The notes under the pieces: generated by a model | Told to the model about the DNA's origin: nothing | The model's database searches: none | What the model saw: the letters and a program-made list of their open reading frames with translations, nothing else | In this document: in pieces, positions 44,202-53,654 of the stretch | Numbering within the stretch: position 1 is the first letter of the stretch | How the letters are laid out: every line of letters begins with the position of its first letter | Position numbers and translations under genes: made by a program | Assembly: GCA_002733415.1 (NCBI GenBank) | Contig: NVVR01000011.1 | Span: 1-64,000, forward strand | Length of the DNA: 64,000 nt | Direction: 5' to 3' | From: Kordia sp. | Lineage (GTDB): Bacteria; Bacteroidota; Bacteroidia; Flavobacteriales; Flavobacteriaceae

Positions 44202-44927
44202 TTACTTTCTACGGTTAGGTTTTCTGTTTCCACCGCGTCCAGTATTACCTTTCCCACCACTTTGCTTCTTAGCTAAACCAACAAGCGGAGAAAGATCTCT
44301 TTTACCATAAACTTCACCTTTCATAATCCACACTTTCACACCTAATCTACCATAAGTAGTGTGTGCCTCAACAAGTGCATAATCAATGTCAGCTCTGAAT
44401 GTTGATAAAGGAATACGTCCATCTTTAAACGATTCTGAACGAGCCATTTCTGCCCCATTCAAACGTCCTGAAATTTGAATTTTAATCCCTTCACAGTTCA
44501 TTCTCATAGCAGCTTGAATAGCCATTTTAATAGCACGCTTGTAAGAGATTCTATTCTCTATTTGACGAGCAACACTACTACCTACTAAGAATGCATCCAA
44601 TTCTGGGCGCTTAATTTCAAAGATGTTAATTTGTACTTCTTTACCAGTAATTTTCTTAAGCTCTTCCTTTAACTTGTCTACCTCTTGCCCACCTTTTCCG
44701 ATAATAATACCAGGTCTAGCAGTAGTGATAGTAACGGTTACAAGTTTAAGAGTTCTTTCGATAATTACTCTTGATACACTAGCTTTAGATAAACGTGCAT
44801 GAATATACTTACGAATCTTATCGTCTTCGGCAAGTCTATCACCGTAGTCATTACCTCCGTACCAGTTAGATTCCCATCCTCTGATAATACCAAGGCGATT
44901 TCCGATTGGATTTGTTTTTTGTCCCAT
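44202..44927 (-). CDS. rpsC: 30S ribosomal protein S3
   Basis: The 241-residue protein has [20 protein letters not shown] at the start, the KH type 2 domain with [15 protein letters not shown] (about 74-88), and the C-domain [12 protein letters not shown]. It lines the mRNA entry channel. The tail is Gly/Arg/Lys-rich. It lies 7 bp after rplV. Confidence 0.98.
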   Translation of the reverse strand: MGQKTNPIGNRLGIIRGWESNWYGGNDYGDRLAEDDKIRKYIHARLSKASVSRVIIERTLKLVTVTITTARPGIIIGKGGQEVDKLKEELKKITGKEVQINIFEIKRPELDAFLVGSSVARQIENRISYKRAIKMAIQAAMRMNCEGIKIQISGRLNGAEMARSESFKDGRIPLSTFRADIDYALVEAHTTYGRLGVKVWIMKGEVYGKRDLSPLVGLAKKQSGGKGNTGRGGNRKPNRRK

Positions 44928-44934
44928 ATCTATC

Positions 44935-45342
44935 TTAACTTTGTGTATTATTACTAGATCCTAATACCAATGTAACATGGTTAGATCTTTTTCTAATTCT
45001 GTGTGCACGACCTTGTGGAGCTGGACGTAATCTCTTTAACATAGATCCTCCGTCAACTCTAATTTCTTTTACGAACAAGTCTGCCTCTTCCAAATCAGCA
45101 TCTTCGTTTTTTGCTTGCCAGTTGGCAATAGCAGAAACTAATAAAGTTTCTACACGACGTGATGCTTCTTTTGAACTGAATTTTAAAATATGAAGCGCTT
45201 TCTCTACTTTTACACCTCTTACTAAATCCGCAACTAAGCGCATTTTTCTTGGTGACGTAGGACAGTTATTCAACTTTGCGAAAGCTATTTGCTTTTTCTC
45301 AGCCTTTATTCTATCGGCCATTTCTCTTTTACGAACTCCCAT
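44935..45342 (-). CDS. rplV: 50S ribosomal protein L22
   Basis: The 135-residue protein has [19 protein letters not shown] and the C-terminal hairpin [24 protein letters not shown], which reaches into the exit tunnel. The start [18 protein letters not shown] is a short lineage extension. It lies 5 bp after rpsS. Confidence 0.98.
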   Translation of the reverse strand: MGVRKREMADRIKAEKKQIAFAKLNNCPTSPRKMRLVADLVRGVKVEKALHILKFSSKEASRRVETLLVSAIANWQAKNEDADLEEADLFVKEIRVDGGSMLKRLRPAPQGRAHRIRKRSNHVTLVLGSSNNTQS

Positions 45343-45347
45343 AGCTT

Positions 45348-45626
45348 CTATCTTTTACCTTTATTCTTTGCACCAGCATGTCCTCTAAAAGACCTTGTTG
45401 GTGAAAATTCTCCTAACTTATGACCTACCATGTTTTCTGTTACGAATACTGGTACAAACTGACGACCGTTATGAACAGCTATTGTTTGCCCTACGAAATC
45501 TGGAGAAATCATTGAGGCTCTTGACCATGTCTTAATAACAGCCTTTTTACCTGACTCAACGTTTGCTTCAACCTTCTTAGTTAAACTATGATGTATATAA
45601 GGTCCTTTTTTTAATGAACGTGCCAT
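45348..45626 (-). CDS. rpsS: 30S ribosomal protein S19
   Basis: The 92-residue protein starts [20 protein letters not shown] and contains [35 protein letters not shown], the S19 signature. It forms the head with S13. It lies 7 bp after rplB. Confidence 0.98.
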   Translation of the reverse strand: MARSLKKGPYIHHSLTKKVEANVESGKKAVIKTWSRASMISPDFVGQTIAVHNGRQFVPVFVTENMVGHKLGEFSPTRSFRGHAGAKNKGKR

Positions 45627-45633
45627 ATCTTAC

Positions 45634-46458
45634 TTATTTATTTCTACGTTCTACAATATACTTATTACTCGCTTTCGTTTTAGAACGTGTTCTGTAACCC
45701 TTAGCAGGTATACCATTCTTAGAACGAGGATGACCTCCAGAAGACTTACCTTCTCCACCTCCCATTGGGTGATCGACAGGGTTCATTACTACTGGTCTAA
45801 CTCTAGGCCTTCTTCCTAACCATCTACTTCTACCAGCTTTACCTGACACAAGCAATTGATGATCTGAATTCGAAACAACACCTATAGTTGCTAAACACCC
45901 TACTAAAATCAATCTAGTTTCCCCTGAAGGCAACTTGATTGTAGCGAATTTACCATCTCTTGCCATTAACTGTGCAAACGAACCAGCAGAACGAGCCATA
46001 ACAGCACCTTGCCCTGGACGCAATTCTACACATGAAACAATAGTTCCCAAAGGAATATTAGCCAATGTCATAGCGTTTCCAACTTCCGGAGCAACATTCT
46101 CTCCAGAAATAATTTTTTGCCCAACTTCTAATCCGTTTTGAGCAATTACATATCTTTTTTCTCCATCTGCGTATTGTACTAACGCGATGAACGCAGTTCT
46201 ATTAGGATCGTACTGTATTGACATCACTTCCGCAGCGTCATTAAATCGTTCTCTTTTGAAATCGATAATACGGTATCTTCTTTTATGACCTCCACCTATA
46301 TGGCGCATTGTCATTTTTCCCTGACTGTTTCTACCACCAGATCTTTTTATCGGACGAAGTAAACTCTTCTCCGGCTTATCAGTAGTTATGGCGTCAAACC
46401 CATTTACTACTCTAAAACGCTGACCTGGCGTGATTGGTTTTAATTTTCTAACTGACAT
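45634..46458 (-). CDS. rplB: 50S ribosomal protein L2
   Basis: The 274-residue protein has the OB-fold ([15 protein letters not shown]) and SH3-like domains, and the C-terminal [21 protein letters not shown] with the conserved histidine near the peptidyl-transferase centre. It lies 13 bp after rplW. Confidence 0.98.
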   Translation of the reverse strand: MSVRKLKPITPGQRFRVVNGFDAITTDKPEKSLLRPIKRSGGRNSQGKMTMRHIGGGHKRRYRIIDFKRERFNDAAEVMSIQYDPNRTAFIALVQYADGEKRYVIAQNGLEVGQKIISGENVAPEVGNAMTLANIPLGTIVSCVELRPGQGAVMARSAGSFAQLMARDGKFATIKLPSGETRLILVGCLATIGVVSNSDHQLLVSGKAGRSRWLGRRPRVRPVVMNPVDHPMGGGEGKSSGGHPRSKNGIPAKGYRTRSKTKASNKYIVERRNK

Positions 46459-46471
46459 CTTTTGTCTTTAG

Positions 46472-46762
46472 TTAATTGTTAGTATAAAAGTCAATTACAT
46501 CTCCTTCAGCTAACTGAACCAGCGCTTTCTTATAAGCCCCTTTTTTTGCAGTTACCATACCAGTTTTTGTATGACGATTATTTCTTTCTACTCTTACTGT
46601 TATTGTGCGAATTTTTTTAACAGAAACACCATAAGCAGCTTCCACCGCTTTTTTAACCTCTACCTTATTCGCATTCTTCTTCACAAGAAAAGTAAAACAG
46701 TTGTTTACTTCGCTCATTTTTGTTGCTTTCTCTGTAATTACAGGTTTAATTAAGATACTCAT
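46472..46762 (-). CDS. rplW: 50S ribosomal protein L23
   Basis: The 96-residue protein (MSILIKPVITEKATKMSEVNN, ending YKKALVQLAEGDVIDFYTNN) is L23. It is the tunnel-exit docking site for SRP and trigger factor. It lies 8 bp after rplD. Confidence 0.97.
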   Translation of the reverse strand: MSILIKPVITEKATKMSEVNNCFTFLVKKNANKVEVKKAVEAAYGVSVKKIRTITVRVERNNRHTKTGMVTAKKGAYKKALVQLAEGDVIDFYTNN

Positions 46763-46770
46763 GTTTCCTA

Positions 46771-47400
46771 TTATTTACTTAAATTCGACACAACTCCTTC
46801 AACAGTCCCTTCAAAAAGAACAATACTATTCGCATTCATTACAGCGTAAGTACTTATTTCTGAGGAAGTTACTACTTTGGAGCGTTTTAAATTACGTGAC
46901 GACAAATATACATTATTATTTGACTCACCCAACACAAACAAAGACTTTTTGTCTGCTAACCCTAACGAACTCAATAAGTTCTTGAATTCTTTAGTTTTTG
47001 GAGAAGCAAAATCGATGTCTTCTAAAACGATAATATCGTTCGTTTTAGCTTTCATACTTAATGCAGATCTACGCGCTAAACGCTTTACATTTTTGTTTAA
47101 TTTGAAACCGTAGTTTCTTGGTCTTGGTCCGAACATACGTCCACCACCTCTAAAAAGACCAGATTTAATAGAACCTGCCCTTGCAGTACCAGTTCCTTTT
47201 TGTTTCTTGATCTTCCTAGTAGACCCAGTAATCTCTGCTCTTTCTTTAGCCTTATGAGTACCTTGACGTTGATTAGCCAAATACTGCTTTACATCTAAAT
47301 AAACAGAGTGATTATGAGGTTCTACAGCGAATACAGCGTCAGAAAGCTCAATGCTTCTACCTGTTTCTTTTCCGTTGATATCTAAAACTGCTACTTTCAT
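46771..47400 (-). CDS. rplD: 50S ribosomal protein L4
   Basis: The 209-residue protein has the tunnel loop with GSTRKIKKQKGTGTARAGSIKSGLFRGGG (about 60-90), then GPRPRNYGFKLNKNVKRLARRSAL. L4 represses the S10 operon in E. coli; here a terminator-like hairpin lies upstream of rplC (48099-48130). Its ATG overlaps the rplC stop by one base. Confidence 0.97.
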   Translation of the reverse strand: MKVAVLDINGKETGRSIELSDAVFAVEPHNHSVYLDVKQYLANQRQGTHKAKERAEITGSTRKIKKQKGTGTARAGSIKSGLFRGGGRMFGPRPRNYGFKLNKNVKRLARRSALSMKAKTNDIIVLEDIDFASPKTKEFKNLLSSLGLADKKSLFVLGESNNNVYLSSRNLKRSKVVTSSEISTYAVMNANSIVLFEGTVEGVVSNLSK

Positions 47401-48017
47401 TACTTCTCGATGATTACATAAGAGTTAGTGTGTCCAGGAATCGCTCCTTTAACCACAAGTAGATTCTTTTCAGCAACTACTTTTAAAACTCTTAAATTTT
47501 GAACTTTAATTGTGTCTCCACCCATTCTTCCACCCATTCGCATTCCTTTGAATACACGAGCAGGATAAGATGCAGCTCCAATAGAACCAGGAGCTCTAAG
47601 ACGGTTATGCTGACCGTGAGTCGCTTGACCTACACCAGCAAAGTTGTGACGCTTAACTACCCCTTGAAAACCTTTACCTTTAGAAGTTCCGGAAACATCC
47701 ACGAACTCACCTTCAGTAAAGTGCTCTACAGTGACAGACTCACCTAATTTGTACTCCTTATCAAAACCTTGAAATTCGACAACTTTATACTTAGGAGAAG
47801 TTCCTGCTTTTTTAAAGTGACCATTAGCCGCTTTAGTAGCACGTTTTTCTGCCTTGTCATCGAAACCTAGCTGAAGGGCTTCATAGCCGTCAACTTCATT
47901 AGTTCTGACTTGGGTAACAACGCATGGTCCAGCTTGAATAACAGTACAAGGAATATTTTTCCCGTTCTCATCAAACAAACTAGTCATACCGATTTTTTTT
48001 CCGATTAACCCAGACAT
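47400..48017 (-). CDS. rplC: 50S ribosomal protein L3
   Basis: The 205-residue protein starts [19 protein letters not shown] and contains [39 protein letters not shown], the L3 signature with its central extension. The frame is open to 48068, but homology begins at the ATG at 48017. It follows rpsJ after a 195-bp gap with an attenuator-like hairpin. Confidence 0.97.
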   Translation of the reverse strand: MSGLIGKKIGMTSLFDENGKNIPCTVIQAGPCVVTQVRTNEVDGYEALQLGFDDKAEKRATKAANGHFKKAGTSPKYKVVEFQGFDKEYKLGESVTVEHFTEGEFVDVSGTSKGKGFQGVVKRHNFAGVGQATHGQHNRLRAPGSIGAASYPARVFKGMRMGGRMGGDTIKVQNLRVLKVVAEKNLLVVKGAIPGHTNSYVIIEK

Positions 48018-48098
48018 AATTGAATTTTGATTTTTGATGCGCAACTTAGGACTATCCCAAATCATCACATCTGATTATTACTATTTATTTAAAAAAAC

Positions 48099-48130
48099 TT
48101 CAGGGTCAAAAAATACTTTCCAACCCTGAA
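48099..48130 (-). terminator. Attenuator-like hairpin between rpsJ and rplC
   Basis: TTCAGGGT (48099-48106) pairs with ACCCTGAA (48123-48130). On the minus strand the stem is followed by a run of seven T, the form of an intrinsic terminator. A further ACCCTGAA at 48201-48208 could compete for the same partner. It lies in the 195-bp rpsJ/rplC gap. Confidence 0.65.
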
Positions 48131-48212
48131 TGTATTTTACCGTTTTTCCCTCGCACAAAGCTCAGGACATGTTAACTAATTTTCGGACTCTAAACCTAGA
48201 ACCCTGAATTAA

Positions 48213-48518
48213 TTAGACTTTTATCTCTACTTCTACTCCACTTGGTAATTCTAATTTCATCAACGCATCAATCGTTTTTGAAGAAGAACTATAAATGTCT
48301 AATAATCTTTTGAAAGAGCTCAATTGAAACTGCTCTCTAGATTTTTTATTTACGTGCGGAGAACGCAATACTGTAAATATTTTTTTATGAGTAGGTAAAG
48401 GAATAGGACCAACAACTACAGCGCCAGTACTCTTTACTGTTTTTACGATTTTTTCAGCAGACTTGTCCACCAACATGTGATCGTAAGATTTTAATTTTAT
48501 TCTAATTTTTTGACTCAT
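48213..48518 (-). CDS. rpsJ: 30S ribosomal protein S10
   Basis: The 101-residue protein ([48 protein letters not shown]) is S10, also known as NusE in transcription antitermination. It starts 11 bp after fusA; no tuf gene lies between, unlike in E. coli. A 195-bp gap follows. Confidence 0.98.
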   Translation of the reverse strand: MSQKIRIKLKSYDHMLVDKSAEKIVKTVKSTGAVVVGPIPLPTHKKIFTVLRSPHVNKKSREQFQLSSFKRLLDIYSSSSKTIDALMKLELPSGVEVEIKV

Positions 48519-48529
48519 TTTTCTTAAAA

Positions 48530-50662
48530 TTAAGCGTTAGCACCTTTAGCATCAGCAATTACCTTTTCAGATACATTTGATGGTGTTTTATCATAGTGAG
48601 AAAATTCCATTGTAGAAGTTGCTCTACCAGAAGATAATGTTCTTAATGAAGTTACATATCCAAACATTTCTGATAAAGGAACAGTTGCTTTAACAACCTT
48701 AGATCCAGCACGGTCACCCATGTCAGAAATCTGACCTCTACGTCTATTTAAATCACCTACTATATCTCCCATGTTTTCTTCAGGAGTAAGTGCCTCTAAT
48801 TTCATTATTGGCTCCATAATTACTGCTCCAGCAGCTTTTGCAGCAGCTTTATACCCTAATTTAGCTGCTAACTCGAAAGATAATGCATCCGAATCGACAT
48901 CATGGAAAGAACCATCCCTTAAAGTAACTTTCATTCTATCCATTTCGTATCCAGCTAATGGTCCATTTTTCATAGCCATTCTGAATCCTTTTTCAACAGA
49001 AGGAATAAATTCTTTAGGAATACGTCCACCTTTAATTACATCAACAAACTGTAAACCAGCACCAACGAAATCTTCATCAGCAGGCCCCATCTCAAATGAG
49101 ATATCAGCAAACTTACCACGTCCACCAGATTGTTTTTTATAAACTTCTCTGTGCTCTGTAGTTCTTGTTAACGCTTCTTTATATTCTACTTGTGGCTCAC
49201 CTTCGTTAACTTCTACTTTAAATTCACGTCTTAAACGATCAACAATAATATCCAAGTGCAACTCTCCCATTCCTGAGATAATTGTTTGACCAGATACCTC
49301 GTCAGTCTTAACCTGAAAAGTAGGATCTTCTTCAGCTAACTTAGATAATGCCATACCTAATTTTTCAACATCAGCTTTAGTTTTAGGCTCAACCGCGATA
49401 CCAATTACTGGATCCGGAAAGTCCATAGATTCTAAAATAATAGGATGCTTAATATCAGATAACGTATCTCCAGTTTTAATAGATTTAAAACCTACTGCAG
49501 CTCCAATATCTCCTGCCTCGATATAATCGATAGCATTTTGCTTATTAGCATGCATTTGGTAGATACGAGAAATACGCTCTTTCTTACCTGAACGATTGTT
49601 CAACACGTAAGAACCAGCATCTAAACGACCTGAATACGCTCTAAAGAAAGCTAAACGACCAACAAAAGGGTCCGTAGCTATTTTAAAAGCTAATGCAGCA
49701 AAAGGCTCATCAACTGATGGCTTACGAGATATAACCTCGCCAGTATCAGGATGCGTCCCTTCAATACTTTCCTTATCCATAGGAGAAGGCAAGTAACGAC
49801 ATACAGCATCTAATAAAAACTGTACCCCTTTATTTTTAAATGCAGAACCACATATCATAGGAATGATAGACATATCCATTACAGCAGCACGAAGCGCAGC
49901 ATGCACTTCATCTTCAGTAATAGAATCCTCATCCTCCATGTACTTCTCTAAAAGATTCTCGTCATAAGCAGCAACTTCTTCAATAAGTTTACCACGCAAC
50001 ATAGAAGCTTCTTCTTTTAACTCTTCTGGGATATCAATAATATCAAAAGTAGCCCCTTGAGTTTCATCATGCCACACAATAGCACGGTTCTTTACCAAAT
50101 CAACAATACCTTTGAAATCGATTTCATCACCGATGTTCATTACAATTGGAACTGCATTAGAACCTAACATCTCCTTCACTTGCTTACACACCATCGGGAA
50201 ATCAGCACCTTGACGGTCCATCTTGTTTACAAATCCAATTCTTGGAACTTTATAGTTATCAGCTAACCTCCAGTTAGTTTCAGACTGTGGCTCAACACCA
50301 TCAACTGCACTAAACAAGAAAACCAATCCATCAAGAACTCTTAACGAACGATTTACCTCTACTGTAAAATCAACGTGACCAGGAGTATCAATAATATTAA
50401 AGTGATACCCTTGAGTACCTTCAATTGACTCTCCATTTTCTGTAGGGAAATTCCACTCACATGTAGTAGCTGCAGACGTAATAGTAATACCACGTTCTTG
50501 CTCTTGCTCCATCCAGTCCATAGTAGCCGCGCCATCGTGCACCTCACCAATCTTATGACTTACACCTGTATAATACAATACACGCTCAGTCGTAGTAGTT
50601 TTTCCAGCATCAATATGAGCTGCAATCCCTATGTTTCTAGTATATCTTAAATCTCTAGCCAT
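48530..50662 (-). CDS. fusA: Elongation factor G
   Basis: The 710-residue GTPase has P-loop AHIDAGKT (15-22), switch [19 protein letters not shown], and domains II-V including [14 protein letters not shown]. It translocates tRNA-mRNA after peptide bond formation. It lies 3 bp after rpsG in the str operon. Confidence 0.98.
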   Translation of the reverse strand: MARDLRYTRNIGIAAHIDAGKTTTTERVLYYTGVSHKIGEVHDGAATMDWMEQEQERGITITSAATTCEWNFPTENGESIEGTQGYHFNIIDTPGHVDFTVEVNRSLRVLDGLVFLFSAVDGVEPQSETNWRLADNYKVPRIGFVNKMDRQGADFPMVCKQVKEMLGSNAVPIVMNIGDEIDFKGIVDLVKNRAIVWHDETQGATFDIIDIPEELKEEASMLRGKLIEEVAAYDENLLEKYMEDEDSITEDEVHAALRAAVMDMSIIPMICGSAFKNKGVQFLLDAVCRYLPSPMDKESIEGTHPDTGEVISRKPSVDEPFAALAFKIATDPFVGRLAFFRAYSGRLDAGSYVLNNRSGKKERISRIYQMHANKQNAIDYIEAGDIGAAVGFKSIKTGDTLSDIKHPIILESMDFPDPVIGIAVEPKTKADVEKLGMALSKLAEEDPTFQVKTDEVSGQTIISGMGELHLDIIVDRLRREFKVEVNEGEPQVEYKEALTRTTEHREVYKKQSGGRGKFADISFEMGPADEDFVGAGLQFVDVIKGGRIPKEFIPSVEKGFRMAMKNGPLAGYEMDRMKVTLRDGSFHDVDSDALSFELAAKLGYKAAAKAAGAVIMEPIMKLEALTPEENMGDIVGDLNRRRGQISDMGDRAGSKVVKATVPLSEMFGYVTSLRTLSSGRATSTMEFSHYDKTPSNVSEKVIADAKGANA

Positions 50663-50665
50663 TTC

Positions 50666-51142
50666 TTAAAATCTAAAGTGAGAGAATGCTTTGTTTGCTT
50701 CTGCCATTTTATGAGTATCAACTCTTTTCTTAACAGCAGCACCTTCTTCTTTAGCCGCAGCTAAAACCTCATTCGCTAATTTTAAAGCCATAGTTTTCTC
50801 GTTTCTTTTACGAGTATAACTAATTAACCATTTCATCGCCATAGAAACTTTTCTATCCGATCTAATTGGTCTTGGAATTTGGTACGTTGCACCACCTACC
50901 CTACGACTACGTACTTCTACGTGAGGCATAACGTTTGACAATGCTTCTTTCCAGATTTCCAAAGCTGATTTTTCTTCATCTGTTTTCTTTTCTTCTACGA
51001 TATCCATTGCATCGTAAAAAATCTTAAAAGCAACCGACTTCTTACCGTCCCACATTAAGTTGTTTACAAAACGCGTTACCAATTGGTCATTAAACCTTGG
51101 ATCTGGTAAAAGTGGTCTTTTTTTAGCCTTTCTTTTTCTCAT
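50666..51142 (-). CDS. rpsG: 30S ribosomal protein S7
   Basis: The 158-residue protein starts [19 protein letters not shown] and contains [22 protein letters not shown], the S7 signature. It nucleates head assembly on 16S rRNA and represses the str operon in E. coli. It lies 24 bp after rpsL. Confidence 0.98.
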   Translation of the reverse strand: MRKRKAKKRPLLPDPRFNDQLVTRFVNNLMWDGKKSVAFKIFYDAMDIVEEKKTDEEKSALEIWKEALSNVMPHVEVRSRRVGGATYQIPRPIRSDRKVSMAMKWLISYTRKRNEKTMALKLANEVLAAAKEEGAAVKKRVDTHKMAEANKAFSHFRF

Positions 51143-51166
51143 GTCTTAACATTAAAGTTTTTAAAA

Positions 51167-51541
51167 TTACTTCTTTGGGCGTTTTGCTCCATACTTAGAT
51201 CTACGTTGCGTTCTTCCTTCAACACCTGCGGTATCTAAGGCTCCACGAACTACGTGATATCTAACTCCTGGCAAATCTTTTACCCTTCCACCTCTAACTA
51301 ATACTATCGAGTGCTCCTGTAAATTGTGACCCTCTCCACCGATGTAAGCATTTATCTCGTTTCCGTTTGTCAAACGAACCCTTGCAACCTTTCTCATTGC
51401 TGAGTTTGGCTTCTTAGGAGTCGTAGTATAAACACGAGTACAAACACCTCTACGTTGAGGACACGAATTTAAAGCAGCCGATTTACTCTTCTTAGTTATT
51501 TTGACTCTTCCTTTTCGTACTAATTGTGAAATTGTTGGCAT
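51167..51541 (-). CDS. rpsL: 30S ribosomal protein S12
   Basis: The 124-residue protein starts [20 protein letters not shown]. The streptomycin-site lysines are intact (TPKKPNS with Lys43/Lys44, and Lys88 in VKDLPG), so no S12 streptomycin-resistance allele is seen. It is the first gene of the supercluster, 56 bp after the -7 promoter box. Confidence 0.98.
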   Translation of the reverse strand: MPTISQLVRKGRVKITKKSKSAALNSCPQRRGVCTRVYTTTPKKPNSAMRKVARVRLTNGNEINAYIGGEGHNLQEHSIVLVRGGRVKDLPGVRYHVVRGALDTAGVEGRTQRRSKYGAKRPKK

Positions 51542-51596
51542 ACTAAATTTTTACTTAAATTTCTTTTTGTTATAATTCCCCTTTTCTAAGGGTCTG

Positions 51597-51604
51597 CAAA
51601 TGTA
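51597..51604 (-). promoter_or_regulatory. Main promoter of the ribosomal supercluster
   Basis: Plus-strand CAAATGTA is TACATTTG on the minus strand (TAnnTTTG). A TTG lies 19 nt upstream (plus-strand CAA at 51624-51626). It is followed by rpsL 56 bp on. It probably drives a large part of the 17.5-kb minus-strand block. Confidence 0.7.
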
Positions 51605-51777
51605 AAAATAAAAATCCACTTATCAAACGCTAATTCACTAATTTTCAACAAGATTAAAAAACAAAACCCAAAACCTCGCAAATCAATCTTTTCTAAGTAG
51701 CTTTACACACCGAAAAAGAAACAAGATAAAAGAAAAAAAAAGACGTAAGACAAACTCGTCTTTACACAAAAAAAGCA

Positions 51778-53469
51778 ATGAAAAAAGATATTTTACTATA
51801 CCATATAATATATATACTTTTTTTAAACCTTTCCTTTTCACAAAACACACACTTAAAACTAAAAGGAACAGATAGTGTTTCAGAATCATTTCTAAGCAAA
51901 ATCAATTTCAAGAAAAACTTTGAAGACCTAAAATCACTTCAAAACGAAATAGACAATGTCAAAAAAGAAGCGCTCAATCTAGGTTATTTCAATTCACACT
52001 TCCCTTCAAAAACAAAAACAAACGACAGTAGCTACTTACAAAAAGTAACACTTAATTTTAGATACAAAAAAATAACCATTAACTACAACAACACACAAAT
52101 CTCTGACTCCGAACTAAACAATATACTAGACGAAAGCTCCAAAATCAACATCAACAGCTTCACCACACACACTACACAACTCAAAAACAACCTTAACAAC
52201 ATCATAAAACACCTAAGCAACAAGGGAAAAGTTTTTAGCAACATCCAACTCAATAACATACACATAAACACCAAGAACGTATTCGCTGATTTATTCATGA
52301 ACATATCAGAAACCAATTACATTACCAACATAAAAATAAAAGGATACGAGAAGTTTCCTAAGAAATTCATCAAACACTACCTAAGAATTAAAAAACAACA
52401 AACGCTTAACTTAAAAGATCTTGAAGAAAAATCAGAAGGAATAAATAGTTTGTTATTTGCTAACGAACTGAAAAAACCTGAAATATTATTCACTAAAGAC
52501 TCTACAGTTATCTACCTATACCTAAAAAAACAAAAAAGCAATTCCTTTGAAGGCTTTCTTGGGTTCTCTACCAACAAACAATCAAGCAAACTTGAATTAA
52601 ACGGGAACATAAACTTACAACTAATCAACAACCTGAATTCCGGTGAAGAGCTACACCTAAAATACCAATCCACAGAAAACGAACAAAAACATACAAATAT
52701 AAAACTAAAACTACCCTACCTATTCAACTCGCCATTTAGCCTAGAAGGAGAGCTGGATATTTTTAAAAAAGATTCCAGCTTCACAAACAATACTCAAGCA
52801 ATACATACCAAATACACAATTTCTAGAAACATCAAGACCGGAATAGGACTGGAATTCAACTCTTCAAACTCACTTACAAAAAACACTACTAACTCAGAAG
52901 ACTTTAAAAGAAAAGGGTACACTTTTAGTTTTGAGCACCAAAAACAAAACAAACAAAACAACCTATTCCCCTACAAAACCAGAACAATACTAAAATTCGC
53001 CTTAGCAACCAGAAAAACAACATCGCAAAAAACAACACAACAAAACATCTTTATCTCTTCTGAATATATTTTTAAATTAAATAAAAAAAATTCGTTCTTC
53101 TTAAAAAGCGAGAACTATTATTTATTTAGTAAAACAACACTCGAAAATGAACTACATTACATTGGAGGAATAAACTCCATTAGAGGATTAAAAGAAAATA
53201 GCATCCCAAGCTCACAATACTCAATAATAAACAGCGAATACCGAATTGAACTAAACAAAACCCTCTACACACATACTGTTATCGATTACGCTGTCACAAA
53301 AAACAATGCCAACAATAATTTTGACAACATATTTGGTTTCGGAATTGGTTTTGGACTAAGAACAAACAACAGCTTACTCCGTTTCATCTTTGCCAATAGT
53401 AAAATTAAAAACGAACAAATTAAATTTTCAGATTCAAAAATACACCTGAGCCTGAACACAAAGTTCTAG
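51778..53469 (+). CDS. Omp85/BamA-TamA-like outer membrane protein
   Basis: The 563-residue protein has a signal peptide (about 1-21). POTRA-like segments follow (about 60-140 and 175-255: NYITNIKIKGYEKFPKKFIKHYLRIKKQQTLNLKDLEE). A C-terminal beta-barrel then carries the Omp85/FhaC motif GGINSIRGLKENSI (about 463-476), the barrel-lumen loop of the family. It is shorter than BamA, so it may help insert or export specific proteins. The sense strand is strikingly poor in G. It is transcribed away from rpsL. Confidence 0.75.
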   Translation: MKKDILLYHIIYILFLNLSFSQNTHLKLKGTDSVSESFLSKINFKKNFEDLKSLQNEIDNVKKEALNLGYFNSHFPSKTKTNDSSYLQKVTLNFRYKKITINYNNTQISDSELNNILDESSKININSFTTHTTQLKNNLNNIIKHLSNKGKVFSNIQLNNIHINTKNVFADLFMNISETNYITNIKIKGYEKFPKKFIKHYLRIKKQQTLNLKDLEEKSEGINSLLFANELKKPEILFTKDSTVIYLYLKKQKSNSFEGFLGFSTNKQSSKLELNGNINLQLINNLNSGEELHLKYQSTENEQKHTNIKLKLPYLFNSPFSLEGELDIFKKDSSFTNNTQAIHTKYTISRNIKTGIGLEFNSSNSLTKNTTNSEDFKRKGYTFSFEHQKQNKQNNLFPYKTRTILKFALATRKTTSQKTTQQNIFISSEYIFKLNKKNSFFLKSENYYLFSKTTLENELHYIGGINSIRGLKENSIPSSQYSIINSEYRIELNKTLYTHTVIDYAVTKNNANNNFDNIFGFGIGFGLRTNNSLLRFIFANSKIKNEQIKFSDSKIHLSLNTKF

Positions 53470-53545
53470 CGGCACTTTATGAGTTTTTGTTTTAAATTAA
53501 GTTTTTTCACCGAACCACAAACACCCAAACACAGCCAACAAGCTG

Positions 53546-53627
53546 GTTTTATTAACTTTTTTTTAAAAATAATTTGAAATTTAACAGTATAAAAGTTGTT
53601 TTATTAACTTTTTATTATGATTTTTGG
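53546..53627. repeat. Short direct repeat upstream of susC
   Basis: GTTTTATTAACTTTTT occurs at 53546-53561 (last base by eye) and 53598-53613, each followed by an AT-rich stretch ending in TTTG or TTTTTGG. The copies are 52 bp apart and 42-95 bp before the susC start. They may be promoter or regulator elements. Confidence 0.5.
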
Positions 53628-53654
53628 CATTGGCTAATTCAAATAAATTATAAC

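Noticed and set aside
48018-48068. Longer L3 starting at 48068
   Set aside because: Family homology begins at [12 protein letters not shown] (48017).
51683-51889. Minus-strand open frame between rpsL and the Omp85-like gene
   Set aside because: It overlaps the signal-peptide region of a better-supported plus-strand gene, is low complexity and lacks a start context.
53574-53654. Longer SusC starting at 53574
   Set aside because: It would start with TTG and put 27 non-signal residues before a clean signal peptide at 53655.
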